Notes under the pieces: generated by a model
The model's database searches: none
Told to the model about the DNA's origin: nothing
Seen by the model: the letters and a program-made list of their open reading frames with translations, nothing else
Source of the DNA: Spodoptera frugiperda
Lineage: Eukaryota; Arthropoda; Insecta; Lepidoptera; Noctuidae
NCBI RefSeq assembly: GCF_023101765.2
Contig: NC_064228.1
Location: forward strand, 486,501-550,500
Length of the DNA stretch: 64,000 nucleotides
Direction of reading: 5' to 3'
In this document: in pieces, positions 14,701 through 29,700 of the stretch
How the letters are laid out: the number at the start of each line of letters is the position of its first letter
How positions within the stretch are numbered: the first letter of the stretch is position 1
Position numbers and translations under genes: made by a program

Positions 14701-17700
14701 CGGGTTACCGGGGCTATGGCTCGAAAAGTAGGAGTAGGTACGGGGTGGATTATAGTCAGTTAGAGTCTGACACTCACTCTCGCCTCGTTGAAGGCTAAAG
14801 AAGGAAAAGTGGTTTAATATTATTGTGTTGTATTAATATTGCCATACTATATTATCTTTATGTTTAATTATATTCTCTCTAACATTCCCTTTATTTCTTT
14901 GACTTCAAACATTAGTCCAATTACTACAACTGAATGCATATATTCACAGTCAAAGCCTGAATTCTCTCAATTCTCTACACACATATTATTGTTAACCCTC
15001 TCTATCTGTTCGTCGTCATAAATAGCATTGTGCGGTCTGCCAGACACAAGTTCAGCCAAATGCACTATTAACATAAGATCTTTGACCCCATTTAGCCCAA
15101 GGGCTTGTTGCTCTGTTCGTTTATGTCTGTACAGTTTCTGTATGTCTGTCTGTACTGCTATTGATACTGTGTCTATGTTATTTGGATTGTGTTGTGAGGT
15201 TAATTCAGCTGCATCTTCTATGATTTGGAGTTTGATTGGTATGGTAGTTTGAATGGAAACTGCTTTTGTATTAATTAATAATTTTTTATTTAGTAGGTAT
15301 GTGATCTTTCTAGTTGGAAGCGGCCAATCGGCCTATCTGGAATTCATTGGGGGGAGGTCTATGTTCAGTAGTGGACGTGTTGTGGCTGATAATATGATGA
15401 TGATGATTATGATCTTTCTTATTTTCGAGGTTTTTTTTTTTAGTGCTGGAGTTTCTGTCCAAATTTCTTATTGGTTGTTATTAATTTAAATTTATCTCAA
15501 AAAGTCACAAAACTAGCAATTTCATTAAAAATATCGTCGTAACACATTATTCTGGATTTAAACCCATATTTTTTTTATATCTTACTTTTATGAAACGGTT
15601 TAGTATCGTCTTTTGATGACCTACAAAAAATGTGACCTAGACAAGGGTACATCCCAATTCTTAGTATCAGAATGAATACAAACTACTTTCATACATCATT
15701 TTTAACCCTATGTAAAGAGTAATAACCCTTTCTTCGCTAAGTCAGTCGGTTGCTTCTAGTAAATTTACTTCAAAAGCCTCTTCAGAGTCAAGTTCCCTCC
15801 AGCTTCATAGTTCCTCAGAAGAGGGCATGAGGGCATGTATTCAGAAGCCTTGTATAGCTAAGAAATATTTCTATTTTCTTTCAAAACTTGAAAACTTCAA
15901 ACCGTCTGTAAATAAACTGAGGGGAAAAATACTGAGATGAGGACCAATTTCTTTGAACATTATTTTTCTTAGGACTTGTTTGATGTTGGAATCCTTGCTT
16001 TTAGAACGAATTTGTAATAATATAAAGATAAAAAACTGTAGTAAGACATATCAGATTTTTAGGATAAAATTCCTATATTGGACTATTAATAAACCTAATT
16101 CTATTTTGCTAATAATTACCTAAATAACCTCACAGAACATAAAACATTAAAACCATATTACCTAAAAAGTTCTAAAAATATTTATCTTCATTTCCTCGCC
16201 ACTAGATGTCGCAATAGAACTAGTGCAGCTCTATTTACTAAAGCCTTAAGAACTGTAAAGCCTAGACTCCCAAGAATAAAAGGACATTGCACTGGATCTT
16301 AAAAGATATATTTGCAGCAGTTAGCGCTTTAAACATTTACCAAGTTTCGAGATTAAGTTATAAATAACGCCTCGAAAAATTTAGAGAGAAATTTATAAAA
16401 TGCAGCGGAATTTAGAAGCGGCGGCGGCGCTTTATTCTCTTTTTACCTATCCGCTTTATTCGTTTTTCGTTCAACCGATTATGGGCCTTAGGGTCTTAGC
16501 GTTTAGTTGAGAGTTGCTTTTTATTTAGTCTTCGACATAGAGGTGTTATTTCTTTAAATTATGGTTGCTTTTGTTTTTAGGATTGCTCCGAGTGTTGTTT
16601 GTTTGTAAATATTGTTCTAGCTGATGTAGTTGCAAATTGTGTGGATTTGAGTTTTTAGTTCTTAACTGTATTTTATTTCTGGAATGAATTAAGTCTTGTG
16701 GAATAATTTAAATGAAATGTGAATAATTTTTACTATGTTCTTGTGTAGTAAGTGTTTGAACGAACTATTCAAATAGCCTGTTTTGCATGCTTTAGTTTGA
16801 AAGTTAGTGATAGACATTGAAATGTTACTAAGCTAAGTAATGTAACTACCATCTCAACGGTTAACCGCCATTCAATACTCAAACCTATCACCCAAAATGT
16901 AAAGTGGACATTACAAAAACAAAATCGCTGTCGCTTATTCCTTTATCCACTGACTTAGAGCAATGTCTTGGCCACGTTCAGTTTGATTTATCCCCGTCAT
17001 AATAACTGAAAGATATCTCACGTTATGTGTATAGAGATTAACAACCTTAGCTAGTCTGTACTTTAACTAAAACTAAGATTGAATCGGTAAAAAAACCCTT
17101 AGTACGAGTTTGCTTTACGTTTAAAGTAATTGAAACGAAAGTGCGTTAGGCGCTCTGATTGGCCGGCTCGAAAAAAACGTGCCAATTAGAGCGCTGAATA
17201 TCGACATCAGTCAACTGTGACAGTCCACTGCTGTTCTATAATTCTCTCTTATAAAAGAGTATATTCTTATGACTGATCCGGAGCTGTGGACTACCTAACG
17301 GGTTTATCGGGGCGCTGACTCGAAGAGTAGGAGTAGGAACGAGGTGGTTTTTAGTCAGTAAGAGTCTGACACTCCCTCTCGCCTCGCTCATGGCGGGAGA
17401 AGCCATTGGATGATTTTGGCCCTTTAAAAAATGCTCTTCGGTTAGCTCTTTTGCTAATAACGACTTATTAAATACAGTTCATGTTTTCAAACAAGGTTTG
17501 TGTCAAGAAAAGATTGCCGAAAAAATTACAAATTCGCAATGTTTAAATTTTAGTAACACAAAGTTTTTTTTTTTAACAATAGAGTTGAAAAAGTTGCCAA
17601 CAGTAGATACAGCACAGCTTTTGTAAAACCACATCATCAAATACTTAAAAAGGAAAACCGCTCTTAATACCTCTGTAATAAAGTCCCCTACGGTGTCAAA

Positions 17701-20700
17701 TTATACCACAAACATGAAGTTTTGTACTTGTTGCTCTATTGAAATACAATACGTGTGGAACATCACAAATTGACCCAAATTCGCGAAGTATGTGTGTGTG
17801 TGTGTGTGTGTGCACAATTTATTTTAAATCTATTGAGTGGAAATTGTTTTAAGCACAAGAAAAATATTCCATTTCATTCTTTGTTCCAATTACCAAATTA
17901 TATTTAGGGCTGGGCGCAACGTGTAGCGGGTTCGATTCCCCCACGCAGCAACATTTCGTCTTATCCACAATTTTCAACAAATTGTTGTGATGTGAGCTTA
18001 TATGTATGTTTGTAAACGCACCTACGACACATAAGAAAATCCTAGTGTTAGGCAACGTTTTAAAAAGGAAAATACTGCATGCTATTTTTGATTACACTAT
18101 TCTACATGACATCCATTGATCCTGCAATAAAGACTCCCTCTTTCACCATAAATCAATCAAATATCAAACATACCAACTTAACCAATAACCATCGTCAATC
18201 TTCCATTAATATCTCACAGAAAAACTAGTTGCCATATAATTTAAATCAAATAAACTTGCATTTGACACGCGCTACTAACATAGAGGGGGGAAAATAAATA
18301 CTGTTGATACAAACTCTCGAACCGAATCGAAAATATATACGTACATATGTCGAGGGACCCTTTCTTGAGGTCCCATACTTACTTTTATGGAAAAGGTCCG
18401 AATCGCGACACGTCCCAAAATGTTTTGAATGCAAGGTACCACTATATTTATAGAGGACTTTTAAACGTGATGTGTTACTTACGGAATTGTATAGAAATGT
18501 TGTATTGTAAATAAATTGAAGGTTTTGCTATTTTATGTTTTAGTGTTAAGTGTTAAGAGTTTGTTTTGTTTGAAGTTGAGAAGTCAGTAAAGACCAAAAC
18601 ATTTTGTATCCTAACTAATATTTTAACAGCCACACTCAGAGACATTTAATGATTACTTAAAGTTTAAGTCTTAAACTATTCCTTACTAACGATATTGTTC
18701 CGAAAATAATTGCTAAATTGACTGGGACTGGGACTGATTAAACCAGTAAGTATGTCTGAAAGTAAATTTATTTATTTGTTTGTTATCTCTTAATGCCTTG
18801 ACTACTCACAAATTATGTTCTTGCATACGTTATGTCTACAATCATGAGGGCAAAACTGCGGGAATAACCGAGCTTCAAAAAATTTTAAATGTGTAATGTT
18901 TTAAATACTACATTTGCATTTAAATCTTCTGCATCAATTAAACAATCCTTCAAATGACATTACTTAACATAAAGGTACTTTTGAAAAATAATAAAAAACA
19001 TATTTTTAAAGAAATAAACCTTTGACATTTAATTCGACAAGTAAAGGCAAAAGGGACAGATAGTACGATGGATAATAATATGCTTTTAAAATATTTTTTT
19101 AAGAGATAAGTGTCAAATACTGCCCCTTTCTTAAGAACACGCTTTTATGAAAATAGAAATATATTCACAAGATGATTTTCTTTTTTTCTTTTCTTTTATT
19201 TCATATAAAAGGTCTTATGAAATGCAGTAGTCGCCATTTTGGATTTGTGCCAATTTGTTTCTTTTATTCCTTGATAGATGTCTCTTTTCGCAATTAATCT
19301 AAGTTGGACTGTCAACGACGCCGTTATGAATTTGATTTGGGAAAATAGCTCTTGTTGACAAAAGATGAAACTATGAATGATAAAAACTTGTCTAGTCATG
19401 CTGCATCTATACATAATATAATTATATACTGATCGAATTCAAATCTTTTATATAAACGTCAAATATGATATTTTTTATGAATTTTATATGAAATATACAC
19501 TTGTGATTTGTTTCTAGAAACTTAGCTAGAAAACAATAATTAAGATATTTTATTATATTGAAAAGTCGATTATTGTATAAAATAAAAATAATTCGCAGGG
19601 TCGTTTTTTCCTACCAAGATTATACCTATTAAAACATGAGTTTATTTAATTAATATTACATAAGTAGTAATTAAAAACTTGCTACTACTTTTAATTAAAA
19701 ATCACCACCATCCTTCCCACAATCACCACAAAAAAAAAATAATTAAAAATTAACCAAAAAGGAATTATCTCAATTATCTCATACCAATTACAAGACACTA
19801 CACAAATGAATAAAGATCCCATGCACTTATACACATAACAGCATGTAAAGCTATATCAATTCCATAATTTATTCATTGAATTTTCAACTTTATAATCAGA
19901 ACGCTTAAGTTGCAAATCAATTTGACAGAAAAGTATATTACAATTCAACTCAGCAGGTCAACCTATACCAATCTGTTAATGTTTTTTATTAGATTTTGGA
20001 CTTTAAAATCAAAATGATAAAGTTGGAAATGTATTTAACAGTAAGAAGTACATAAGAACACAAGAAGTCTTGCACCAATAAATATATTAGAAATGCATTC
20101 ACGGTTCAGAAACTCCTGCGCAGCGTGGGAAGATTTATATCTTGTGAATGGATCTCCTTTAGTTTTCAAGTGTTTGTTCTGTAGTTTCTTTATTGGGGAA
20201 CAGAAGTCATTAGGGATGTTTTAATTAGTCTGTATATGTCATAGTATGGAGATAAAAGGTTATGTTTATAATCCTTTACATGTTTAAATTGAAATGGTTC
20301 TTATTTCTTTGCATTAGATACGGTTTTTCAATGGATATGTTAATATGATATGTGTAACGTTGTACTATGACGTCACAGTACAACATTATTTTTATATCAG
20401 AAATTCAAGTCATCAAAACCTTAGATGCATATAATTTGGTCAGTTTTGATTGTACGACAAAACTAAGTACCTATACAGATCGATTCGTTACATCGAGGGC
20501 TTCATAGTTACACACATGTCTAAAACGTTAACATTCTCCATTGCCAATATCTTATAACTTAGACCACACCAAAAATAATTAGCCTATGTGAATGCTCGAG
20601 TGATTGGTAGTCGACATCGCAACAATTAGTAGCGTGACAACCGACTACTGGTTGTTAGCAAGCGTTGCTGTCAAGCCGCCGTGTCAAACGGCTCGACCTG

Positions 20701-23700
20701 TTTGCTCACACAGGTTTGGATCTGATTGTACGATTACATACATTTATTTTGACTAGGTTAGAGGCTAGCAGGTTTAAGCTAGTAATATTCCCAGCAGTGC
20801 TGATGCCGACCCAGAGTTGCGGACTGCCTAGTAGGTTACTGGGGGCTCCGGCTCGAAAAGCAGGAGTAGGAACGGCGTGGTTTTTAGTCAGTAAGAGTCT
20901 GATGCCGTCTCTCGCCTCGCCCAAGGCGCGAGAAGTCATTGGGGAGTGTCCTCTGTTTGCCCAGTTGCGGCCTTTAATCCAAAATAATGTTAAATAGGAA
21001 AATCTTTTACTATACTATACACTGGTTAGTAGTGTAGATTTCCGAGTAAATTTCTCATAATACTTTACCAACCCCAGGAATCGAACTCCAAATCCTTTAC
21101 TCAGTAGTTACGCTTTCAATATACGCCAAATTCAGCAAACACCTGAGTAAACCGAATAAAATGTACCAAAAATTCCGAAAATAACAGAAAAAGGGGTACA
21201 TTAACACAATGGTATTACGTTTTAAAAAGTTGGCCCAACCCACAACCCTTTCGGTCCCCAAAATGTAATTCAAAACTACTGTTGTTTGTAATAAAAACGA
21301 CTTGTGGTCATTTCAGTCCCACGGGATCGAATTATGGACATTTCCATGGGAAAGTAGGTCCATAATATTGCCATGGGCAGTTGATACGGTCTATTGAATA
21401 AAATTCTACGTTGAACAAAATGTTTTCTATTGAATTCACTCTTTTATAAGTGCTATTGAAGGATTGTTTGTTGAAAAAATTGGAGCAGTTTTTTGTTTGT
21501 AACATGTGGTTTATTGTTTGGAAATTGGAATGTTTTATTTTTAAATTAGGTTGGTTCTTGTTTTGGTGTAATAAATAATTACATTGCACTGTATTGTAGG
21601 AAATTGTGTGCATGTAAATACTACAGTCAAATTGGCTTACCACATATGTACCTAAATAGGCTCACCACCTATTACATAGGACTTGCAACATAAATTGTGA
21701 AAAGTGGGTGTACATTTTACAGTAGCATTACGTACCATAATGTGCACCTCTACCTACCCCTTCGAGGATTAAAGGCGTGACGATATGTATGTATGTAAAT
21801 ACTACATTACATTTCGAAATAGTTTCCATGTAGAGGGTACTTTAATTACAATAATTGGGCAGGCAGTGCAAATTCTACACTAGACACAACTCAGAAACTA
21901 ACCTAAAGCCAAATGTCAGATATTTATACAGAACTGATGATTTTAAAGTCAAAGGTCCGAATGTATATTCAGTACTAGTAGAATTTAACATAAGGATTAG
22001 TTCTGTTTAATCTATGAAGTTTTAAGCAGAGGTGGATATATTAAATTTCAGGCAAAAATTAAGGTTTCAATTACTCTAATCTGTCGAAGTCGTCAATATA
22101 AGCCGGTAAACGGGCAGACGGATCACCTGATGGTAAACAATCGCCGCCGCTCATAGACACTTGAAACACCAGAGGCGTTACAAGTGCGTTGCCGGTTTTT
22201 TGGGGGTTAGGAATTTAAGGGTTTTTGAAGAATCGGGGATTAAGAAGATTGAGGAGCGGGATAATTGGCCCTCGGGTAACCTCATTCACACAAGGCAAGC
22301 GTTGTTTCACGTGGGTTTTCTGTGAGGTCGTGGTATCATTCCGGTTGAACCGGCCCATTTGTGCCGACGCATGGCTCTCCCACAAAATTTATATTTAAAA
22401 ATAAACCTATTTATTCCTATGCTCGATTAAAATTAGCCATAATTACTTATGTAGGTAATTAGATTCAAAATTAGGAATAAAAAATAAACCTATTTATACC
22501 CTGAAACTACAGTAAGAAGCTTCTGAAAATGATTCTCTGTAAAATTCGTCAGTAAGACAGTGTTACCGGGTGCTCTAAGCGCTTTAAATTTTAAACATCC
22601 CAAGAATTTCGAGAGGAAATTATTCATCTCGCAAGCGGGCGAAGTTTCAAACTGGGGTCGGCAGAGTTTGAGGTGCTTCAACAATATTTATGGAAAATAA
22701 AATAGATAGACTACCGAAGGTGGTGGTTAAGCGGTTTTTTGAAACTTTTTTTTTGTCTGTCTTAGTTTTAAATACCTGAACGGGGCGAGTTATGGAATTT
22801 TTGCAATCTTTCTCTTTTGTTTCTGACGCGGTTTTCTTTTCCGTAAATATTTTATTTAAGAGGGGAGTGCTTTTTATGTTTTTTCCTTATTTTTTTTATA
22901 TTTTTGTTGCGCACTTTCCCTTGTTCTGTGACTGCAGCTTACGTTTATATTTGAAATAAAAACTGACGTGTGTTGTGTCTTTGGTGAATATTCGCCGGGA
23001 TTTTTTCTTTTGACATGACAGAACAAATGTTTGTTTTATATCTCTTTATACTTTATTTTCTCAAGCAAACATTTTTAACATTTTGCATACGTGTAGTTAC
23101 GAATAAGGACTATTAATTCCTGCGAACTAAGAAATAGTTTTGGTATTTCTTTCTTTTAAAAAACGTTATCCCACACTAGGATTTTCACCTGTATCGTAAG
23201 TGTGTTTACAAACATATAATTTCAAATACACATGACACCTGAAACAACAATCTGTGGATCAAACAAAGAGTTGTTCCGTGCGGGAATGGAACCGGCGACA
23301 CGTTCCACGACAGCCAGTTGCCCAAATTAATAATTAATATAAGTCCCTTACTAAAAATAACTACGACTTATAAAGGGAACTACCGCCAACGGGGAAAACC
23401 AGACTCTATGTTTACATTGCTTTAAGATCGTATTTACATTAGCATAATGTGACGTAGGGACAAGGAAATGGTCTTGAACTAAATAAATATTATGCAAAAA
23501 CATACTTAGTTGTGACGTGAATAAGACATAATTTGATTTGTTTGCTTTGGTTTAAGGTACTTTAGTAAAACACATTAGCATGATAGGAATCCCCGAAGAG
23601 AATGATAAGCAGGCAATCTACGCCAACCATTTTTTTATAGACGATAAATACGATTGATTAAGAAATTTTTCTTTTATTTATAGTTTTTATTATTGTTTAA

Positions 23701-26700
23701 AAGGTATACCTACAGCTTCTGTATAGGTAAAGAGTATTAAATACAGTTAATACAAATAAGGCCGTTTTGTGTTTATACAATCGCCAATTACAGGTTAACC
23801 AACAAATATGATACCAAGTGATAACTTAACACTAAAAAAAAATGCATGAATTTTAGAAGAAACCTACATTAAATTTCAATAAGCCAACCTTCTCTTTTGT
23901 AGGATTAATATCTTCACTACTACAATCCAAAAAACAAACAAAGATAAAACATTTTCATTACACGAAAACCTCTTAAATAAAATCTAGCGGTTTAAACTAA
24001 AATGCAATTAAAAATTCAAAGGCCACAAACTTAAAATGAGGGAGGAGTCGCCTCCCCCAGATAAGCCAAAACTTGAGATATCTGATATTGTTTTTCAAGT
24101 TCCCTCCCGTTCCGTTCCTCTCAGTTTCCCGGAGTGAACTTGGCTTTGTTTGGTTCGTGACGTCATACATTGATTCGGATGTCATAGATTGTTTTTGTTT
24201 TTGAAGTGTCGTATTGTTTTTGTTTTTGTGTGTGTTTAGATAGATGATGATATTTGTTCTTCGATTTTTGTTTGGTTACGTACAATGCTGTTGGCATTTT
24301 TAAGTGTGGGAGAGCCATGCATCGGTGCAAACAGGCCGGCTTAACTGGAGTGATAACACGGCCTCACAGAAAAGTGACTTGAAACAACGCTTGCGTTGTA
24401 TGAGTGAGGTTACCGGAGGCCCAATTACTCCCCTTCCGAATCTTCCCAATCCCTGATTCCTCAACAACCCTTAAATTCCTAAAGGCCAGCAACTCACTTG
24501 TAACGCCTCTGGTGTTTCAAATGTCCATTGATTGCTTACCATCAGAGAATCCGTCTGCTCGTTTACCATAAAAAATGTAGGATAGTTTAGGTGTTCCCTA
24601 ACGCTAAGTAACTCTTAGTTATATTAGTGGTAAAAACAAAAAAAAGTACGGTAACTTAAATAGTTAAAAGAACGTAACAATAATATCAAGAGTAAGATAA
24701 CTAAATGAACAATCTACATTCAAAGTTAGTACTTACCTTTGTGACCTAGATTTCATCTTACAACCTAAGCTGGTTTATCGGTATAAGTTTTATTGGAAGA
24801 TAAAATGGATTATTGGAAAGACTTCGGCTCAGGTATTGTAGGAATAAAAGATGCTGAAATATCTTGAAGTATGATTTTCAGGAGTTTTAAAGATAATTTT
24901 GTACTACCCAATGTTTGATATGGATTTGTTTTTTATCTTTTTATCTAATTATCATGGTTGAGTAAGGTATTATTATACGTTTTCACACTCCAAATTCTAA
25001 GTAATAGCATGCGGACTCAAATCATGTGTCGTCAGTCAGTCTTTCTCGTTGGCCGAGTGGTTGCAAGTGCGACTACTAGGGAAGGGGTCTTGGGTTCAAT
25101 TCCCGGGTCAGGCGAATCATTGCTGGGATTTTTTCGGTTTTAAAATTTCTCAGTTGTAGCTCGGAGTCTGAAAAGGTGCCTAGTAAAATAGCAATAGGTT
25201 CACCCCCTATTACATGAGACTTACAACATCAATTGTGTAAAAGTGGGTGTACATTGTATAGCGGCATTACGTGCCGTAATGTGCACCTCTGCCTTCCCCT
25301 TCGGAGATAAAAGGCGTGACGATACTTAAAAAAAAATACTCTCTCACAACATATAAGTACTGCGTTTGGTTGGAGGCTTTCTTTCTTTTATGAAATAAAT
25401 TACTGACTATCTATTAAAGAATAACAAGCGTTGTAATCATTTATATTTCAAAAACATAAAACCTTTACATGAAACTAAATTCTACATCTCATACAAAAAT
25501 TATCTATCTGATATATTTTATATTGTAATACAGCGAAGAATACGTTCGGATCTATATTACGGATTTAAATCATCTATCCTGCTCTATCTCTTTAAAAATA
25601 TATGAGAAGAAAAGAGACGAACATAGCTTATCTTTTCAATAATCTTCCCTAACCGTGGGAAGACTGACGGACCGTGAATTTCAATATTAATACGATATTC
25701 TCTCTACCGAGTAATAGTTTGTTTCATAAAAATCTATTATAGGGTCCCTTTTCTTGGCGTATTACCAAAAAGAAGTCGGTTTTTTATAATAAGTCTATCA
25801 AAAATGTCGGTATACTCGTATATTGCAATAAGACTTTTTACTGACATAGTAATTATATGACCATCCACTACACCACCACATTGATCCGGAGCTGCAGACT
25901 ACTACAGAAAAGCAGGAGTAGGAACGGGGTGGTTTTAAGTCAGTAAGAGTTTGACACTCCCTCTCGCCTCGCCCAAGGCGAGAAAAGTGACTGGGTGATT
26001 TTCCCCCCTCAAAAAAAAAAAAACTACTCCACCACCCCGTGATACAGTAATTGTGTGACGATAGAATAAAAACACATTTGTCACCAGTTCACCACCCTTG
26101 CGCTTCCCGTGGGTGCTGTGAGCCGACTTAAAGACTACACATGTGGAAGATAGAACAGGAGCGCTCCCTGATAAACCTGTCTGTCAAGTGCGGGGACACA
26201 TTTTTCTTGTTTTGCCTTTCTTTAAAAAATGTTGGACCTTACTAGGCTTTTCTGGGCTCGTTGTCATTGTACCTTTCGTAAAATATAAGAAACTATACAA
26301 AAATATAATATACTAGCTTCTGCCAGCTGTTTTGCCCGCGATCGCGTGGGTTAAATAGTATCCTATTAAGCCTACCATCAATCCTACCAAGTCAACTCAA
26401 ACCTCATTGAATTATGTTCAATAAGTGCAGCGTAATTGACAGACAAACAAATAAACAAACTTTCACATTTATAATATTAGTGTGATATTAACCACTCCAT
26501 TTGAGTTATCATTCACACATTTCTCATTAATACAAACTCATCCATATCATAAGACGATAACACAATTACATACAAACATAACCTAACGCTAGTCTCCCAT
26601 GGGGGTAGGCAGAGACAATAGAAGCAAATTGCTACGAATAACACAATTAATAAACAGAAGTTTTAATAAAACTAAACAACAAATAAACAGAACATTAACT

Positions 26701-29700
26701 AAAAGCTAAAAGATAATAAAAGTATTTAATCTTGGCTTTTATTTACATTAAAGTTCTCAAAGCAATCTGAATCTAATATCTAACTACATAGAATTTAAAT
26801 TAAACTATAAATGTAACAACCAATAAAGGTGAACATGGAATTTAATCTAAAGACCTAGGATTATTTTAGAATAAGAATATTGTAAGCTGAATGGTAGATA
26901 AAATGGAAAATAGAGCTTTAATGATACGTACATAAGGTACATATTGTAATACTCTTTATTGTATATAACCAACTTACTTCACAAGTTATATGATGAGTTT
27001 TATGTAATAAAAGGCTAGTCTATTATCCAGTTAGTAACAATTTTAAAATCTGAAAAATATCCAAAAATACTTTGCTTGACTTAGGAATCGAACCTTATAT
27101 CACTTGCTTGGCGGTCTTAATAACCGTGTGTAATAATATACGACACTAATTAGAATACTCGACTTTTTCTCGAAACTGTTCGAAATGGGTCAACTAATTT
27201 CAGATTACGACCAGGGCTTTTAATCTTGACCTAAATGACGTAATCAATTATGTGCCTGTCCTATATACAATAATACATAAAAATAACAACGAAAATTGTA
27301 CCCATGTCTAATTTACCTCCAGTACATAAAATCGATACATAATAAAATTGTTTCAGCGAAAGCGGTCGTGTGTGAACAGAATAATGAATTTATTGATGAT
27401 ACATACTGAATTACATAATGACATGTATTATTGATTGTCATGTTATTGTGATATGTGCCTGTATATGTATTGGAGTTTAGGATTGATATTAATAATTGAC
27501 AATTATCTACAAATCATGTTGGGTTCATTGACTTTTGAAGTGTCAACTTGTAAACTGGGAATATTGTTTTGTGAGGTAGTGAGTTTTGACTGCGAGTGGT
27601 CGCAAGTGTGATTGATTCCCGGGTCAGGCAAAGTGTTACTGGGCTTTTTTCAGTTTTTCGAAAATTTCTCAGTGGTAACACGGAGTCTGGAATTGTGTTC
27701 AGTATATGGCAATAGGCTCACCCCCTATTACATGGGACTTATAACACAAATGGTGAAATGTGGGTGTACATTGTATACCTGCATTACATGCCGTAATGTG
27801 CACCTCTGCCTACTCCTTCGGGGATAATGGGTTAGGTTAGTTTTGAACTAATAATGGTACTAAGTACTTTTTATCCTAGCAGGGTGATCCCTGCTAGAAA
27901 AATGTCCGCCGTTTTGCATTTGCAAAATGCCTACCCACCAAGGTGGTAATTTTTCTGATTGAACGGATTTGAACAATACGGTAGATGACTAATTTTTATT
28001 TTAATAAAAATACATGTCTAATATTTCAAAATAATCTACAAGACAGACACTAAAATACAAATCAGTCATCTAACCCTATTATTACGAGAACCACCTCCTT
28101 CTACAAAGTTGGTTACCAACACTATAATACTAGTATTTAAAGCCATTATACCTAAGCACTAGACTAATTCAAAGTAATCTTGTTTCAGAACCAGTGGCAG
28201 AATGTCAGAAAACGTGCTGTCCTTCAAGGCAGACGCGTCGGACAACAAAGCGAGGTATACCTGCGAAGCCAAGAATGTCATGATCAGCAACACTTTGAAA
28301 GCTGAGATAGATCTCACTGTACTATGTAAGTATTTGTATCTAGTATTTAATTAAATAATCTTAATAGTACTGGTAAATGATATAATAAAATAATTACATA
28401 ATATAATTTACCTTGTCGAAACTTCTACGGTTCGAACTAAGCGTTTCGCTTCGTCGTTTATTCCGCGTACATCGACGGACTAGAACAATCTGCCTGCTGC
28501 GGTTTTTCCATCGGATTACAATGTGGGTGTCTTCAAGTCTAGAGTGAATAGGCTCTTAATAAACTAGTGCGCCTCACCATCAACGATTACATCACTACTT
28601 ACCATCAGGTGGGATTGTAGTCAAGCATTAGTTTATATCGAATAAAAAAAATATATATTTCTGCAAATAGGTTACAATGTAACTCTTTTGCACGTCAATC
28701 TCTTAAATAACTAGATGAGGTCGTAGTGATCTTCCTTTTGAATTCAATATTGAATTTATATTAAAGGGTTATATTTAGTATGCTTTTCCAACAGAGATGT
28801 GTTATGTAGCTATGCTACAATGTAATAGTTAAGCTGTGAAACTATGTGACCGTTTCCACTGATACTAAACTATGTAGCTATGCGAGGAAGATGCGCAGTT
28901 CGAGTATGTGAAGTATCGATAGTAGGGAAGCACATAGCATGATAAAGATCACTAGAGCCTCAAATTCTAGTTATTAATAATAAATCTCTGTTTACAAACA
29001 GACAAACATCAGTCTTGTAACAGTTTGTCTTTTATCATTAGAGTTAAGACGCCAGAGTTCGTTCACCGCTCTGATTGAACCAACCAACCAGTACCACCCA
29101 TTACCCTTAGTGCGAGTTTGCTTTACGTTTAAAGTAGTTGAAACGACTGCCTCGTTTGCCGAGTGGTCGCAAGTGCGACTGCCGGGCAAGGGGTCTCGGG
29201 TTCGATTCCCGGGTCGGGCGAAGTACTACTGGGCTTTTTTCGGTTTTTCGATAACTTCTCAGTGATAGCACGGAGTCTGGAAAGGTGCCCGTTATATGGC
29301 AATAGGCTCACCACCTATTACATGGGACTTACAACATAAATTGTGAAAAGTGGGTGTACACAGCGGCATTACGTGCCATATTGTGCACCTCTGCCTACCC
29401 CTTCGGGGATCAAAGGCGTGATGATATATATGTATGTAGTTGAAACGAGAACGCGTTCGGCGTTCTGATTGGTTAGTTAATGCGAGCGGACCAATCAGAG
29501 TGCCGAACACGCTCTCATTTCGATCTCGTTAAACGTAAAGTAAACTCGTACTAAGGGTAGGTACAGTTGTTAGTTAACACAAAGTAATTATTCAACAGAA
29601 TCATAATAAAACTTCAATGCTAATAAATAAAAAGATATTCAATTAAAATGGAAGTCTAATTAATGTGGACATTCCGACGGATGAAAATTAAATAAAAAAT

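Larger units (their letters stand above)
2768..28188 (+). other. 25.4 kb intron inside Ig3
   Basis: It begins GTAAGTGG and ends TTGTTTCAG; the flanking exons join in frame. It holds many repeat copies, listed separately, concentrated at 8.7-9.6 kb, 10.2-11.0 kb and 12.4-27.8 kb. In 3.6-8.7 kb, 11.0-12.4 kb and 18.8-20.8 kb I see only AT-rich sequence with no recognised element. No nested gene with a convincing protein was found on either strand. Confidence 0.85.

Noticed and set aside
20665..20997. 110-codon plus-strand open frame as a gene
   Set aside because: It overlays a family C element shared with other loci, and the peptide has no domain.
29147..29220. tRNA gene, from the A-box and B-box-like sequence
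   Set aside because: No cloverleaf with paired acceptor stem is closed; the sequence continues into a SINE body repeated many times in the window.
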